NCBI RefSeq assembly: GCF_026241105.1
Contig: NZ_JAPFFT010000020.1
Coordinates: 1 to 64,000, forward strand
Source: Arthrobacter rhizophilus
Lineage (GTDB): Bacteria > Actinomycetota > Actinomycetes > Actinomycetales > Micrococcaceae
Direction: 5' to 3'
Length of the DNA: 64,000 nt
The first letter of the stretch is position 1. Each line of letters starts with the position of its first letter. Below are positions 24,819 to 33,871 of the stretch, one piece after another. The notes under the pieces were generated by a model. The model was not told where the DNA came from and did not search any database. It worked only from the letters and a program-made list of their open reading frames with translations. Both the position numbers and the translations under genes were made by a program.

Positions 24819-25454
24819 CTAGGACTTGGTGCCCGTGAGCGCCAAGGTTCCGCCGAGCCCGATCATCATGACCCCGCCCGTCGCACCCAGTGTCGAAATC
24901 CGGCGAGGGGAGCGCGCAAACCAGTGGCGGGCGGTACCTGCGGCAAGTGCCCACATACTGTCGGAGACCAGGGCGATCACCAGGAAGACGGCTCCCAGCT
25001 CGGCGAGTTGGAGCGGAATGCCGCCGCTGGCGTATTCCACGAACTGGGGTAGCACTGCCACGAAGAACACGATCGATTTCGGGTTGCTCGCGCCCACGAT
25101 GAAACCCTCGCGGATCAGCCGCCACACCGACCGCGACGGCGCCGGCCTGGCCGCCGTCGAACGCCCGCCGCGGTGACGGATCGCCTGCACGCCGAGGTAG
25201 ATCAGATACCCAGCGCCCGCGAACTTGACGACACTGAACAGTAGGATCGACTGCGCCAGCACCGCGCCGAGCCCCAACGCCACCGCGGTGATCTGCGGAA
25301 CCATGCCCAATGCGTTCCCGAGCACGCTCAGGAGTCCGCCTTTGCGGCCGAGGGCAAGGGAGCGCCCAATCACGAAAAGCACGCTGGGACCAGGGACTGC
25401 GATGAGGACCAGAGAGGCCAGGGCAAACGCCAGGAGATTGGTTAACGGAACCAT
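24819..25454 (-). CDS. LysE family amino acid exporter
   Basis: 211 residues with about six membrane helices. The LysE/RhtB pattern VLIAVPGPSVLFVIGRSLALGRKGG is near residue 16, and GNALGMVPQITAVALGLGA follows. NPKSIVFFVAVLPQFV near residue 124 is the second family motif. It exports amino acids or related compounds; the substrate is unknown. ATG 25454 fits the family N-terminus; the ORF continues upstream through the palindrome and is not used. Confidence 0.88.
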   Translation of the reverse strand: MVPLTNLLAFALASLVLIAVPGPSVLFVIGRSLALGRKGGLLSVLGNALGMVPQITAVALGLGAVLAQSILLFSVVKFAGAGYLIYLGVQAIRHRGGRSTAARPAPSRSVWRLIREGFIVGASNPKSIVFFVAVLPQFVEYASGGIPLQLAELGAVFLVIALVSDSMWALAAGTARHWFARSPRRISTLGATGGVMMIGLGGTLALTGTKS

Positions 25455-25493
25455 GCCTGATGATAGGCCTTCATTCGTGACTGCCGCGAGATG

Positions 25494-25535
25494 GCAGATC
25501 ACGGCAGTGTTTTCGAAAACACTGCCGTGATCTGC
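25494..25535. terminator. 42-bp perfect palindrome (21+21, no loop)
   Basis: A continuous self-complementary stretch centred on TTTTC|GAAAA with GCAGATCACGGCAGTG flanks. It lies 22 bases after the amino-acid permease stop and 40 bases before the lysE start, on the reading strand of both. It probably terminates the permease transcript; as cruciform DNA it could also be an operator. Confidence 0.7.
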
Positions 25536-25557
25536 ACATTTGGGGAAAGCGGGAGGG

Positions 25558-27030
25558 TTAGGAGGAGCGCTGGGCAACCACGGGCATCGAGCCTGTCTCG
25601 TCAACGAGGTCGGCCCGAACGCGACCGCCGCCGCGAACCCACAGCTTGAAGGCCAACACCAGCAGCCCGAGCCATACCGCACCCACGTACAACGCCACGC
25701 GGGTGTCCTCGAAGACGCCAAGGATGACGATCACCATGGCCATGAACGCAATTGTCAGCACGGAAGCGGTGGGCCACCACGGCGACGCGAATTCCGACGC
25801 CGGCAGTCCCTTGCGCTTGATCTCCCGCTTCATGGCCACGTGCGAGGCGAGGATCAAAGCCCACACCCACACGGTCGCGAAAGTGGCAATGGAGGCGATG
25901 ATGACGAACACGCTCTCAGGGATGACCGCGTTGAGCACCACGCCCACCAGCAGGATCCCGCCCATCAGGACAACGGTCATCCACGGAACCCCGTGACGCG
26001 AGATCTTGCCGAAAATCCTGGGTGCGTGACCTTGCTGGGAGAGGCCGAAGAGGATGCGTCCCGCGCCGAAGATATCGCTGTTGATCGCGGACAGCGCCGC
26101 GGTGATCACCACGGCATTGAGGATGTGGGGCGCCGCGGGAATGCCGAGGCCGCTGAAGATCTGCACAAACGGGCTGCCGTTGTTGCCGATTTCATTCCAG
26201 GGGAACAGGCTCATGAGCACTCCGAGAGTCAGGACGTAGAACAGCAGCACACGCACGGGCACGGTGTTCACGGCCTGCGGGATGACCTTCTTGGGGTCTG
26301 CGGCCTCGCCTGCGGTGATGCCGATCGTTTCGATCCCGCCAAAGGCAAACATGACGACGGCGAACGAGGCCAGGAGCCCCTCGAAACCGTTCGGGAACAG
26401 GCCGCCATGGTCAACGAGGTTTCCCAGCCCCGGTGCCGCACCGCCGTCGCCCGTGTGGAAGCCGAACACGATGATCGCCGCACCGCCCGCAATCATGGCG
26501 ATGATCGCCACTACCTTGATGAGCGAGAACCAAAACTCGAGTTCTCCGAAAACCTTGACGCTCAGGAGGTTCATGGCCCCAAGGAGCAGGATGATCGCCA
26601 GGACCCAGATCCAGCGGTCCACCTGCGGGAACCAGAAGCCCATGTAGATGCTGAATGCTGTCACGTCCGCGATCGCCACGATGGCCATTTCGAAAACGTA
26701 GGTCCATCCGGTGATGAAGCCTGCCAACGGTCCGAGGTAACGGCTGGCGTACTGGCCGAATGAGCCGGAAACGGGGTGGCGGACAGCCATTTCGCCTAGC
26801 GCGCGCATCACCATGAAGACGGCGGCGCCACCGATGATGTATGCGAAGAGAACCGCCGGGCCCGCCTTTTGGATGGCAGACGCGGAGCCGTAGAAGAGGC
26901 CTGTTCCGATGGCCGAACCGAGGGCCATGAAGCGGATGTGACGGACGCTGAGGCCGCGGCTGAGAACGGTGGTTACCGCGCCTTCGACGGCTTTGGCCGC
27001 TGCCGTGCCGGCTGTTGGTGCTTGCTGCAT
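25558..27030 (-). CDS. Amino acid permease (APC superfamily, AroP/ProY-like)
   Basis: 490 residues, 12 membrane helices. The amino-acid-transport signature is [20 protein letters not shown] near residue 31, followed by [12 protein letters not shown] and [13 protein letters not shown]. The substrate-helix region [16 protein letters not shown] fits AAT-family proton symporters for proline, histidine or aromatic residues. AGAAGG lies 8 bases upstream of ATG 27030. It lies 2 kb before the hut genes but carries no obvious hut operator, so histidine uptake is only possible. Confidence 0.87.
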   Translation of the reverse strand: MQQAPTAGTAAAKAVEGAVTTVLSRGLSVRHIRFMALGSAIGTGLFYGSASAIQKAGPAVLFAYIIGGAAVFMVMRALGEMAVRHPVSGSFGQYASRYLGPLAGFITGWTYVFEMAIVAIADVTAFSIYMGFWFPQVDRWIWVLAIILLLGAMNLLSVKVFGELEFWFSLIKVVAIIAMIAGGAAIIVFGFHTGDGGAAPGLGNLVDHGGLFPNGFEGLLASFAVVMFAFGGIETIGITAGEAADPKKVIPQAVNTVPVRVLLFYVLTLGVLMSLFPWNEIGNNGSPFVQIFSGLGIPAAPHILNAVVITAALSAINSDIFGAGRILFGLSQQGHAPRIFGKISRHGVPWMTVVLMGGILLVGVVLNAVIPESVFVIIASIATFATVWVWALILASHVAMKREIKRKGLPASEFASPWWPTASVLTIAFMAMVIVILGVFEDTRVALYVGAVWLGLLVLAFKLWVRGGGRVRADLVDETGSMPVVAQRSS

Positions 27031-27190
27031 GCGAATACCTTCTCTCGTCATTGGGAGGGGACTGTTAACCAGCAGACCATTTCGGGAGGGCCTGTGATGG
27101 GACTCACGGCGCATCGCTGTCTCGGTTCTCAGACCTTGGTGGCGTGTGGTTCCTCGACCATGGGGGCTTTGGTCTGTAGGTCAAAAACTC

Positions 27191-27243
27191 TTGACTCAAT
27201 GTCAATCAAGCTTTACATTTGCGATGTCAGCTTTGTTTTACAT
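27191..27243 (+). promoter_or_regulatory. Strong promoter overlapped by two ATGTCA-N8-TTACAT boxes
   Basis: TTGACT (27191-27196), 17-base spacer, TACATT (27214-27219). Two 20-base boxes, 27199-27218 and 27224-27243, share ATGTCA at the left and TTACAT at the right, 25 bases apart. Each is an imperfect inverted repeat overlapping the -10 and start region, the place for an autoregulating repressor. The XRE gene in the operon is the obvious candidate. Confidence 0.65.
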
Positions 27244-27253
27244 GGGAGTCGAA

Positions 27254-27679
27254 ATGTCATTCGAAGAAAAGAGTGCCTGGATCATGGGCGTGCTGGCGGT
27301 AGGCTCCTACGCGGCGTACCTCGTCATCGTCTTGGGCGGCGCGGCAAGCACTTCGCTGACCCAGGTTCCCTACGTGGCGCCCATGCTCTGGACGATCGGA
27401 GCGTCGATTGGGGTATCCATCGTGCTTCACATCCTGATCCGGATGGCTTCTCCCAAGAACGCGGGCAAGGACCAGCGGGACAAGGAGATCTATCGCTTTG
27501 GCGAGTACATCGGCCAGTCGTTCGTGATCATTGGCGCAGTGGCGGCGCTCATCATGGCCCTGGCCACGTTGGATTACTTTTGGATCGCCAACGTCATCTA
27601 CTTGGCCTTCGTTCTCTCCGCGGTGCTCGGATCCGTTGCGAAGATCATCGCCTACCGCCGGGGTTTCCAGCCGTGGTGA
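27254..27679 (+). CDS. Small four-helix membrane protein
   Basis: 141 residues with about four membrane helices (12-32, 41-63, 89-109, 113-133) and a charged loop SPKNAGKDQRDKEIYRFGEYIGQ. GGGAG lies five bases before ATG 27254. It resembles the DUF2178/DUF2975-type membrane proteins that are paired with tiny XRE regulators. The stop overlaps the XRE start (GTGA). Function unknown; it may sense or transmit a membrane signal to its partner. Confidence 0.7.
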   Translation: MSFEEKSAWIMGVLAVGSYAAYLVIVLGGAASTSLTQVPYVAPMLWTIGASIGVSIVLHILIRMASPKNAGKDQRDKEIYRFGEYIGQSFVIIGAVAALIMALATLDYFWIANVIYLAFVLSAVLGSVAKIIAYRRGFQPW

Positions 27680-27906
27680 AACCGACCAAGGTCACCAATT
27701 CCATCCGGTCCCTCCGTTTCGCCCGCGATGAAATGACCCAGGCGCAATTGGCGGACAGTATCGGAGTAACCCGGCAGACCATCATCGCCATCGAGCAGGG
27801 CCGCTATTCGCCTTCCCTTGAAATGGCATTCCAAATCGCCCGCGTATTGAACGTGCCGCTCGACGACGTGTTCCAATACCCGGAGAGCGAAGGAGAAACA
27901 TCATGA
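27676..27906 (+). CDS. XRE-type small DNA-binding protein (YozG-like)
   Basis: 76 residues from GTG 27676, consisting of one helix-turn-helix domain: SLRFARDEMTQAQLADSIGV, then TRQTIIAIEQGRYSPSLEMA and LNVPLDDVFQY. The form RQTI.AIE.G.Y.PSL is that of the single-domain XRE regulators found next to small membrane proteins. It overlaps both neighbours by 4 bases and probably controls the promoter boxes at 27199-27243. Confidence 0.85.
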   Translation: MKPTKVTNSIRSLRFARDEMTQAQLADSIGVTRQTIIAIEQGRYSPSLEMAFQIARVLNVPLDDVFQYPESEGETS

Positions 27907-28889
27907 AAGCGATCGTTCAAGACAGCTACGGCTCCGCAGATGTGCTCGAGTTTGCCGACGTCGACAAACCGGTCCCCGGCGAAAGCGAGGTCCTCGTGCG
28001 GGTCCGCGCTGCCGGCGTCGATCCCGGCGTCTGGCATCTGATGACGGGTCTCCCATACCTCACCAGGGCGTTCGGCTTCGGGGTAAGGAAGCCCAAGAAC
28101 CGCATCCGTGGCAGGGATATGGCGGGCACGGTGGAATCCGTCGGCGCGAAGGTGACACAGTTCCGGCCGGGTGACGAGGTCTTCGGAACGTGCGAAGGTT
28201 CATTTGCCGAGTACGCGTGCGCCAAGGAGGAGAAGATTGCGCCGAAGCCGTCCGCGCTCAACTTCGAGCAGGCCGCGGCCGTCCCTATTTCGGCCACTAC
28301 CGCCCTGCAGGGCCTCCGGGACAGTGGGAAGCTGCAAGCGGGGGAGAAGGTCCTGATCATCGGCGCGGCGGGTGGGGTGGGATTGTTCGCCGTCCAGTTG
28401 GCGAAGGCGTTCGGCGCGGTGGTAACCGGCGTGTGCAGCGCGCCGAAAATGGACGTGGTCCGATCGGCAGGCGCCGATCACGTCATCGACTACGCCAGCG
28501 AAGATGTCACCGATGGAACCACGCACTACGATCTCATCCTGGACACCGCGGGCAACCGTCCGCTCAAGCAGCTTCGGCGGGCACTCGCCCCGCGCGGGCG
28601 GCTCGTCATCGTCGGCGGGGAAGGCGGTGGCCGTTGGCTGGGTGGCTTTGACCGCTCCCTTCGCGCGCCCATGCTGTCGCTGTTCCTGGGCCAAAAGCTG
28701 AGTGGCCTGATGGCCGTGGAACGTCAGGAAGACCTGCGCTTCCTGACGGGGTTGATTGAGGCAGGCAAAGTCACGCCTTTCATCGACAAGACCTTTCCCC
28801 TCGCCGGCGCTCCCGACGCAATCCGGTATGCGCACGGCCGCGGCGTGCGGGGCAAAGTAGTAGTCGCAGTGGCACTGGCTGATGGCTGA
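27903..28889 (+). CDS. Zinc-free MDR alcohol dehydrogenase / quinone oxidoreductase
   Basis: 328 residues. GroES-like N-terminal domain with the GRDMAGTVESVGAKVTQFRPGD block near residue 73, then the NADPH loop GAAGGVG near 154, ADHVIDYASED, and a C-terminal KVVVAVAL tail. The Cys/His zinc ligands of classical alcohol dehydrogenases are absent, as in quinone oxidoreductases. It is the third gene of the membrane protein/XRE operon (ATGA overlap). Substrate unknown; detoxification of electrophiles or quinones is plausible. Confidence 0.85.
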   Translation: MKAIVQDSYGSADVLEFADVDKPVPGESEVLVRVRAAGVDPGVWHLMTGLPYLTRAFGFGVRKPKNRIRGRDMAGTVESVGAKVTQFRPGDEVFGTCEGSFAEYACAKEEKIAPKPSALNFEQAAAVPISATTALQGLRDSGKLQAGEKVLIIGAAGGVGLFAVQLAKAFGAVVTGVCSAPKMDVVRSAGADHVIDYASEDVTDGTTHYDLILDTAGNRPLKQLRRALAPRGRLVIVGGEGGGRWLGGFDRSLRAPMLSLFLGQKLSGLMAVERQEDLRFLTGLIEAGKVTPFIDKTFPLAGAPDAIRYAHGRGVRGKVVVAVALADG

Positions 28890-28905
28890 CAACGGGGTTG
28901 CCTAT

Positions 28906-28988
28906 GTCTGGGATTCCAGACAGATAGATGTTCTGATTGGTATCCGAACCGCCCCGGGGGGTGCACGCTTAAGTACGGGATCCCGGAC
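28906..28988. promoter_or_regulatory. Two palindromic operators upstream of the IclR gene
   Basis: GTCTGGGATTCCAGAC at 28906-28921 and GTACGGGATCCCGGAC at 28973-28988 are near-identical palindromes of the form GTCYGG-RATY-CCRGAC. A third copy lies before hutU. They indicate autoregulation of the IclR gene and control of hut. Confidence 0.75.
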
Positions 28989-29053
28989 ACTCCGATTTTC
29001 GCCTTGGTGGCAGAAGGGCGTGCCGGGCATGACCGTGCACTCGAAGAGGAGCC

Positions 29054-29860
29054 ATGACCATACAGCCGTCCACCCAAGGCCGGGCCGCTTCCAAGGTCCC
29101 TGCCGCCGAGAACACCCTGCGCATCCTGAAGTTGCTTGCTTCCCGGCGAGGCCCGATGGCAGCGTCCAACATCGCTACCGCGCTGGGCCTGCCCCGGTCC
29201 AGCGTCTATCACCTGCTTGGTGTCATGGAGGCCAACGGTTTCGTCCTGCACCTTCACGAGGAACAGCGCTACGGACTGGGCATTAGCGCCTTTGAACTCA
29301 GTTCGGCCTACTCGCGGCAAGAGCCTTTGTCGCGCCTCGGCCGCCCGATGTTGGCCACCCTCGTGGATGCGATCGGCGAGAGCGCGCATTTGGCCGTGCT
29401 GCATGGCCGCGATGTGCTTTACATCGTGGAAGAGCGGGCCAAGAACCGTCCGTCCCTGGTGACCGACGTCGGGGTCCGGCTTCCCAGCCACCTCACCGCC
29501 AGCGGGCGTGCCATCCTGGCTGCCCTGCCGAAATCTCAGGTCAGGGCCCTGTATCCGAATGCCGCCGCCTTCACGGCCCGGCATGAGATGGAATCGCCCA
29601 TCATGAAGTACTCGGCCTTGTCCTCGCACTTGGACCAGGTCCGGCAGCGCGGCTACGCCACTGAACACGGCGAAGTTACGCCAGGCTTCGGCTCAGTTGC
29701 CGCTGCCGTCACCGACCATTTGGGATGGCCGACGGCGGCAGTCGCCGTGACGTTCCTCGAGGACCGGGTGCCGGTTGAGGAATGGCCGACGCTGGCCGCC
29801 CGCATCCGGAAAACAGCGGACGAGCTGTCTGTGCGCATCCACGGCCGCCCGGGGCAATAG
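29054..29860 (+). CDS. IclR family regulator of histidine utilisation
   Basis: 268 residues. The winged helix-turn-helix (about 15-75) contains AENTLRILKLLASRRGPMAASNIATALGL-type sequence and SSVYHLLGVMEANGFV. The effector domain has ESAHLAVLHGRDVLYIVEE and HLTASGRAILAALP, the IclR ligand-pocket motif. It is immediately upstream of hutU-hutH and shares operators with it, so a histidine-pathway role is likely; the ligand (urocanate by analogy) is inferred. Confidence 0.85.
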   Translation: MTIQPSTQGRAASKVPAAENTLRILKLLASRRGPMAASNIATALGLPRSSVYHLLGVMEANGFVLHLHEEQRYGLGISAFELSSAYSRQEPLSRLGRPMLATLVDAIGESAHLAVLHGRDVLYIVEERAKNRPSLVTDVGVRLPSHLTASGRAILAALPKSQVRALYPNAAAFTARHEMESPIMKYSALSSHLDQVRQRGYATEHGEVTPGFGSVAAAVTDHLGWPTAAVAVTFLEDRVPVEEWPTLAARIRKTADELSVRIHGRPGQ

Positions 29861-29885
29861 CTTCCCACCCCACCGATCTAGTTGA

Positions 29886-29901
29886 GTCTGTAATCCCGGA
29901 C
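29886..29901. promoter_or_regulatory. Third IclR-type operator, upstream of hutU
   Basis: GTCTGTAATCCCGGAC matches the two sites at 28906-28988 in 12-14 of 16 positions. It lies 98 bases ahead of the hutU ATG and 25 bases after the IclR stop, suggesting a separate hutUH promoter under the same regulator. Confidence 0.7.
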
Positions 29902-29999
29902 AGCACACTCCCTAAAGCCGTTCCAAGACGGTTGCGGAAGGGCTCTACTGGATACAGAAGGACTTACACCCAGCAACCTCCAGAGACAAAGGAGTCACC

Positions 30000-31724
30000 A
30001 TGGCACCCGCCGATTTCACTACCGGAGCCCGTCCTGTCCGGGCCGCCCGCGGTACCGAGCTGACCGCGAAGAGCTGGCAGACCGAGGCGCCGCTGCGCAT
30101 GTTGATGAACAACCTTGACCCGGAGGTCGCCGAGCGCCCGGATGACCTGGTGGTGTACGGCGGCACGGGCCGTGCGGTGCGGTCCTGGGCCGCGTTCGAC
30201 GCCATCACCCGGACCCTGGAGACAATGGAGAAGGACGAGACCTTGCTGGTGCAGTCCGGCAAGCCCGTGGGCGTCTTCCGCACCCATGAATGGGCGCCCC
30301 GCGTTTTGCTGGCCAACTCGAACCTGGTGGGGGACTGGGCCACGTGGCCGGAATTCCGCCGCCTGGAGGCCGAGGGCTTGATGATGTACGGGCAGATGAC
30401 CGCCGGGTCCTGGATCTACATCGGCACCCAGGGCATCCTGCAGGGCACTTACGAAACCTTCGCCGCCGTCGGGAACAAGCTCCGGGCCGAAGGCCGCATC
30501 CCCGCGGGCACCTCCTCCACCGAGGGACCTTTGGCCGGCACCCTGACCCTGACCGGTGGCTGCGGTGGCATGGGCGGCGCCCAGCCGCTGGCCGTTACCT
30601 TGAACGACGGCGCCTGCCTGATCGTGGACGTCGACGAGACCCGCCTGCTCCGCCGCGTCGGCAAGCGCTACCTGGACGAGGTCGAGACCGACCTGGACAC
30701 CGCCATCGCCAAGGTGCGGAAGGCCAAGGAAGAGCGCCGCGGCTGGTCCGTGGGCTACGTCGGCAACGCTGCCGAAGTCTTCCCCGAACTGCTCCGCCGC
30801 CACAAGGCCGGCGAGCTGAGCATAGACGTCGTCACCGACCAGACCTCCGCGCACGATCCGCTGTCCTACCTCCCCGAGGGCATCACGGTGGCCGAATGGC
30901 ACACCGAGGCCGAGGCCGATCCGGAAGGCTTCACGAAGAAGGCCCAAGCCTCCATGGCCCGGCACGTACAGGCCATGGTCGAGTTCCAGGACGCCGGCGC
31001 CGAGGTCTTCGACTACGGGAACTCCATCCGCGACGAGGCCCGCAAGGGCGGCTACGGGCGCGCCTTCGAATTCCCCGGCTTCGTCCCCGCCTACATCCGC
31101 CCGCTCTTCTGCGAGGGCCTGGGCCCGTTCCGCTGGGTCGCCCTCTCCGGTGACCCGGAGGACATCCGCGTCACCGACGAAGCCATCAAGGAGCTCTTCC
31201 CGGAGAACAAGCACCTGCACAAGTGGATCGACGCCGCCCAGGAACGCGTTGAATTCGAAGGCCTCCCGGCCCGCATCTGCTGGCTCGGCTACGGCGAACG
31301 CCACAAGGCCGGCCTGCTGTTCAACCAGCTCGTGAAGGAAGGCAAGGTCAAGGCTCCCATCGTGATCGGCCGCGACCACCTCGACTCCGGCTCCGTGGCC
31401 TCCCCGTACCGCGAGACCGAAGCCATGAAGGACGGCTCCGACGCGATCGCCGACTGGCCGCTGCTGAACGCCCTGACCGCAGCCTCCTCCGGCGCCACCT
31501 GGGTTTCCATCCACCACGGCGGCGGCGTGGGCATCGGCCGCTCCATCCACACCGGCCAGGTCTCCGTGGCCGACGGCACCGACCTCGCAGCCCAGAAGCT
31601 CGAACGCCTCCTCACCAACGACCCCGGCATGGGCGTCATCCGCCACGTCGACGCCGGCTACGAACGCGCCGTCGAAGTCGCCCACGAACGCGGCGTCCGC
31701 ATCCCGATGGAAGAAAGCAAGTAG
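30000..31724 (+). CDS. hutU: Urocanate hydratase
   Basis: 574 residues, normal length. Hallmarks are [13 protein letters not shown] near residue 51, [22 protein letters not shown], the NAD-binding [12 protein letters not shown] near 181, [13 protein letters not shown] and [14 protein letters not shown] in the C-terminal part. It converts urocanate to imidazolone propionate using tightly bound NAD, the second step of histidine breakdown. AAGGAG sits five bases before the ATG. hutH follows after seven bases. Confidence 0.96.
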   Translation: MAPADFTTGARPVRAARGTELTAKSWQTEAPLRMLMNNLDPEVAERPDDLVVYGGTGRAVRSWAAFDAITRTLETMEKDETLLVQSGKPVGVFRTHEWAPRVLLANSNLVGDWATWPEFRRLEAEGLMMYGQMTAGSWIYIGTQGILQGTYETFAAVGNKLRAEGRIPAGTSSTEGPLAGTLTLTGGCGGMGGAQPLAVTLNDGACLIVDVDETRLLRRVGKRYLDEVETDLDTAIAKVRKAKEERRGWSVGYVGNAAEVFPELLRRHKAGELSIDVVTDQTSAHDPLSYLPEGITVAEWHTEAEADPEGFTKKAQASMARHVQAMVEFQDAGAEVFDYGNSIRDEARKGGYGRAFEFPGFVPAYIRPLFCEGLGPFRWVALSGDPEDIRVTDEAIKELFPENKHLHKWIDAAQERVEFEGLPARICWLGYGERHKAGLLFNQLVKEGKVKAPIVIGRDHLDSGSVASPYRETEAMKDGSDAIADWPLLNALTAASSGATWVSIHHGGGVGIGRSIHTGQVSVADGTDLAAQKLERLLTNDPGMGVIRHVDAGYERAVEVAHERGVRIPMEESK

Positions 31725-31731
31725 GAACACC

Positions 31732-33330
31732 GTGACTATTACTGCAACATCCCTTGGCCGCCAGACGGTCATCCTCGGCTCCAGCGGAGTCACGCCGGAG
31801 GACGTCGTCGCCGTCGCACGCCACGACGCCAGGGTGACCATCTCCCAGGAAGCCCTGGACACGGTCGCCAAAGTCCGCGCCCACATCGACAGCCTCGCCC
31901 ACAGCGAGGTTCCGGCGTACGGCGTCTCGACGGGCTTCGGTGCCCTGGCCAACCGCCACATCCCCAACGAGCTCCGTACCCAGCTGCAGAAGTCGCTGAT
32001 CCGCAGCCACGCCGCCGGCATGGGCCCGGCCGTGGAGCGCGAAGTGGTCCGCGGCATCATGTTCCTGCGCGCGAAGACCCTGGCGTCGGGCCGTACGGGC
32101 GTTCGCCCCGTGGTTCTGCAGACCATGGTGGACGTCCTCAATGCAGGAATCACCCCCGTAGTCCGTGAATTCGGATCTCTCGGCTGCTCCGGCGACCTCG
32201 CCCCGCTGTCCCACTGCGCCTTGGTCCTGATGGGCGAAGGCGAAGCCACCGGCCCCGACGGCGAGCTCTACGGAGCCGCCGGAAAGAAGCCGGTTGCCGA
32301 GCTCCTCGCCGCGCACGGCATTGAGCCGGTAGTCCTGGCGGAAAAGGAAGGCCTCGCGCTGGTCAACGGCACCGAGGGCATGCTCGGCATGCTCCTGATG
32401 GCCATCGCCGACCTGCACTTGCTGCTCACGACGGCGGATATCACCGCCGCGCTCAGCGTCGAGGCGCTGCTCGGCACTGACCAGGTGTTCCTGCCGGAGC
32501 TGCACGCGGCCCTGCGTCCCCACCCGGGCCAGGCTGCCAGCGCGGACAACATGCTGCGGGTGCTTTCCAACTCGCCGATCGTTGCTTCGCACCGCGTCAA
32601 TGACACCAAGGTCCAGGACGCGTACTCGCTCCGCTGCGCACCCCAGGTAGCCGGCGCAGTCCGCGACACCGTGACGCACGCTGAGCTGGTTGCTTCCCGC
32701 GAGTTGGCAGCTGCCATCGACAACCCCGTGGTGCTCCCGGACGGACGAGTGTCTTCCAACGGAAACTTCCATGGCGCCCCGGTGGCCTATGTGCTGGACT
32801 TCCTGGCGATCGCCGTCGCGGACTTGTCCTCCATCGCCGAGCGCCGCACGGACCGCATACTGGACCCGGCCCGCTCGCACGGACTCCCGGCGTTCCTTGC
32901 CGACGATCCAGGCGTGGACTCTGGCCTCATGATCGCGCAGTACACCCAGGCCGGCCTCGTCTCGGACAACAAGCGCCTGGCCGTTCCGGCGTCGGTGGAC
33001 TCCATCCCGAGCTCCGCCATGCAGGAGGACCACGTCTCCATGGGTTGGCACGCGGCTCGCAAGCTCCGCAAGGCCATCGAGAACCTGCGCCGGGTCCTGG
33101 CCGTGGAACTTGTGACGAGCACCCGTGCCCTCGACATCCGCACCCAACTGTCCGGTGGGGAACTCACTCCGGGGCCAGCTGGCGCTGCCGTGATCGAGGT
33201 GCTGCGCGGCGTGGTCGACGGTCCTGGAACTGACCGTTTCCTCTCACCTGAGCTGGAAGCGGCGGACCGTCTTGTAGGCGCTGGCGAGGTCCGTGCGGCC
33301 GCCGAATCCGCCGTCGGAATTCTCGCCTGA
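31732..33330 (+). CDS. hutH: Histidine ammonia-lyase
   Basis: 532 residues from GTG 31732. The self-cyclising MIO triad is Cys152-Ser153-Gly154 inside GSLGCSGDLAPLSH, the Cys variant rather than the Ala-Ser-Gly of proteobacterial enzymes. YGVSTGFGALAN (substrate loop with Tyr near 63) and QDAYSLRCAPQV also fit. It removes ammonia from histidine to give urocanate. Together with hutU it forms one transcript ended by a terminator at 33365. Confidence 0.96.
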   Translation: MTITATSLGRQTVILGSSGVTPEDVVAVARHDARVTISQEALDTVAKVRAHIDSLAHSEVPAYGVSTGFGALANRHIPNELRTQLQKSLIRSHAAGMGPAVEREVVRGIMFLRAKTLASGRTGVRPVVLQTMVDVLNAGITPVVREFGSLGCSGDLAPLSHCALVLMGEGEATGPDGELYGAAGKKPVAELLAAHGIEPVVLAEKEGLALVNGTEGMLGMLLMAIADLHLLLTTADITAALSVEALLGTDQVFLPELHAALRPHPGQAASADNMLRVLSNSPIVASHRVNDTKVQDAYSLRCAPQVAGAVRDTVTHAELVASRELAAAIDNPVVLPDGRVSSNGNFHGAPVAYVLDFLAIAVADLSSIAERRTDRILDPARSHGLPAFLADDPGVDSGLMIAQYTQAGLVSDNKRLAVPASVDSIPSSAMQEDHVSMGWHAARKLRKAIENLRRVLAVELVTSTRALDIRTQLSGGELTPGPAGAAVIEVLRGVVDGPGTDRFLSPELEAADRLVGAGEVRAAAESAVGILA

Positions 33331-33364
33331 CGCCGAACAAAATACCGTTCGAGTGAACATTAGG

Positions 33365-33410
33365 AAGCGCCCCGGAAATGTTTGGCAATACGTGCCCCGG
33401 GGCGCTTTTC
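33365..33410 (+). terminator. Rho-independent terminator of hutUH
   Basis: AAGCGCCCCGG at 33365-33375 pairs with CCGGGGCGCTT at 33397-33407, followed by TTTTC. The loop is 21 bases. It starts 34 bases after the hutH stop. Confidence 0.8.
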
Positions 33411-33524
33411 TGTGTAGTAGAACTTATGGGGTACGGCATGTCCACGCCGACGATGTCGTGGGCCTGCTGGGGAATATCCGTTGACAACTGAAGTAACGAA
33501 CATCCACAAAGGGGTAGAAGTTCA

Positions 33525-33773
33525 ATGAAGGCACGCGGGACAGTCCTGTCCAGGCGAATCGCACAGTCCGCCGTCGTTTCCAACTGGGGAACGTTGAAGG
33601 TGGGGGAGCGGATCGAAGTCGTAAGGCACGCGCACGTGGTCGCGGCGGGGGAGGTGCAGGAAGTCTCGGGCAGCGGCAACGTTGTGTGGCTTGAACCGGC
33701 AGGACCCGGCGCCGACGAAGCCGCCAAGCAGCTTTTCATGAAGTCCGACGGCGTGGAGCTGCGCCGAGCGTAG
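33525..33773 (+). CDS. Hypothetical small protein (82 aa)
   Basis: Starts MKARGTVLSRRIAQSAV at ATG 33525, with AAAGGGG 13 bases upstream. The composition suggests a small beta-barrel-like fold (RIEVVRHAHVVAAGEVQEV...GNVVWLEPAG). No known family is recognised. Its own promoter would lie between the hut terminator and 33524. It converges with another small gene across an inverted repeat. Confidence 0.6.
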   Translation: MKARGTVLSRRIAQSAVVSNWGTLKVGERIEVVRHAHVVAAGEVQEVSGSGNVVWLEPAGPGADEAAKQLFMKSDGVELRRA

Positions 33774-33789
33774 TGGCCGTTTAGGTCAA

Positions 33790-33854
33790 AAAACCGGGGC
33801 TTGTTTCCCACTCCGCGCCTTCTTGGCGTGGTCTGGAAAACAAGCCCCGGTTTT
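33790..33854. terminator. Long inverted repeat (element family B) between converging small genes
   Basis: AAAACCGGGGCTTGTTT at the left and its complement AAACAAGCCCCGGTTTT at 33838-33854 enclose about 31 bases. T/A-rich ends suit termination in both directions. The same arm motif (CCGGnGCTTGTTTTCC) occurs at 44073-44136. Confidence 0.75.
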
Positions 33855-33871
33855 GTTGTCTGTACCTGTTC

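Noticed and set aside
25540..26763. 407-aa plus-strand ORF opposite the amino acid permease
   Set aside because: Same reason: an antisense frame of hydrophobic codons, rich in E, D, H and Q, with no motif.
29964..33147. Very long minus-strand ORFs opposite hutU and hutH (29964-32249 and 31636-33147)
   Set aside because: High-GC coding strands leave the antisense frame open. The products are His/Gly/Val-rich with no family motifs, while the plus-strand genes are full-length enzymes.
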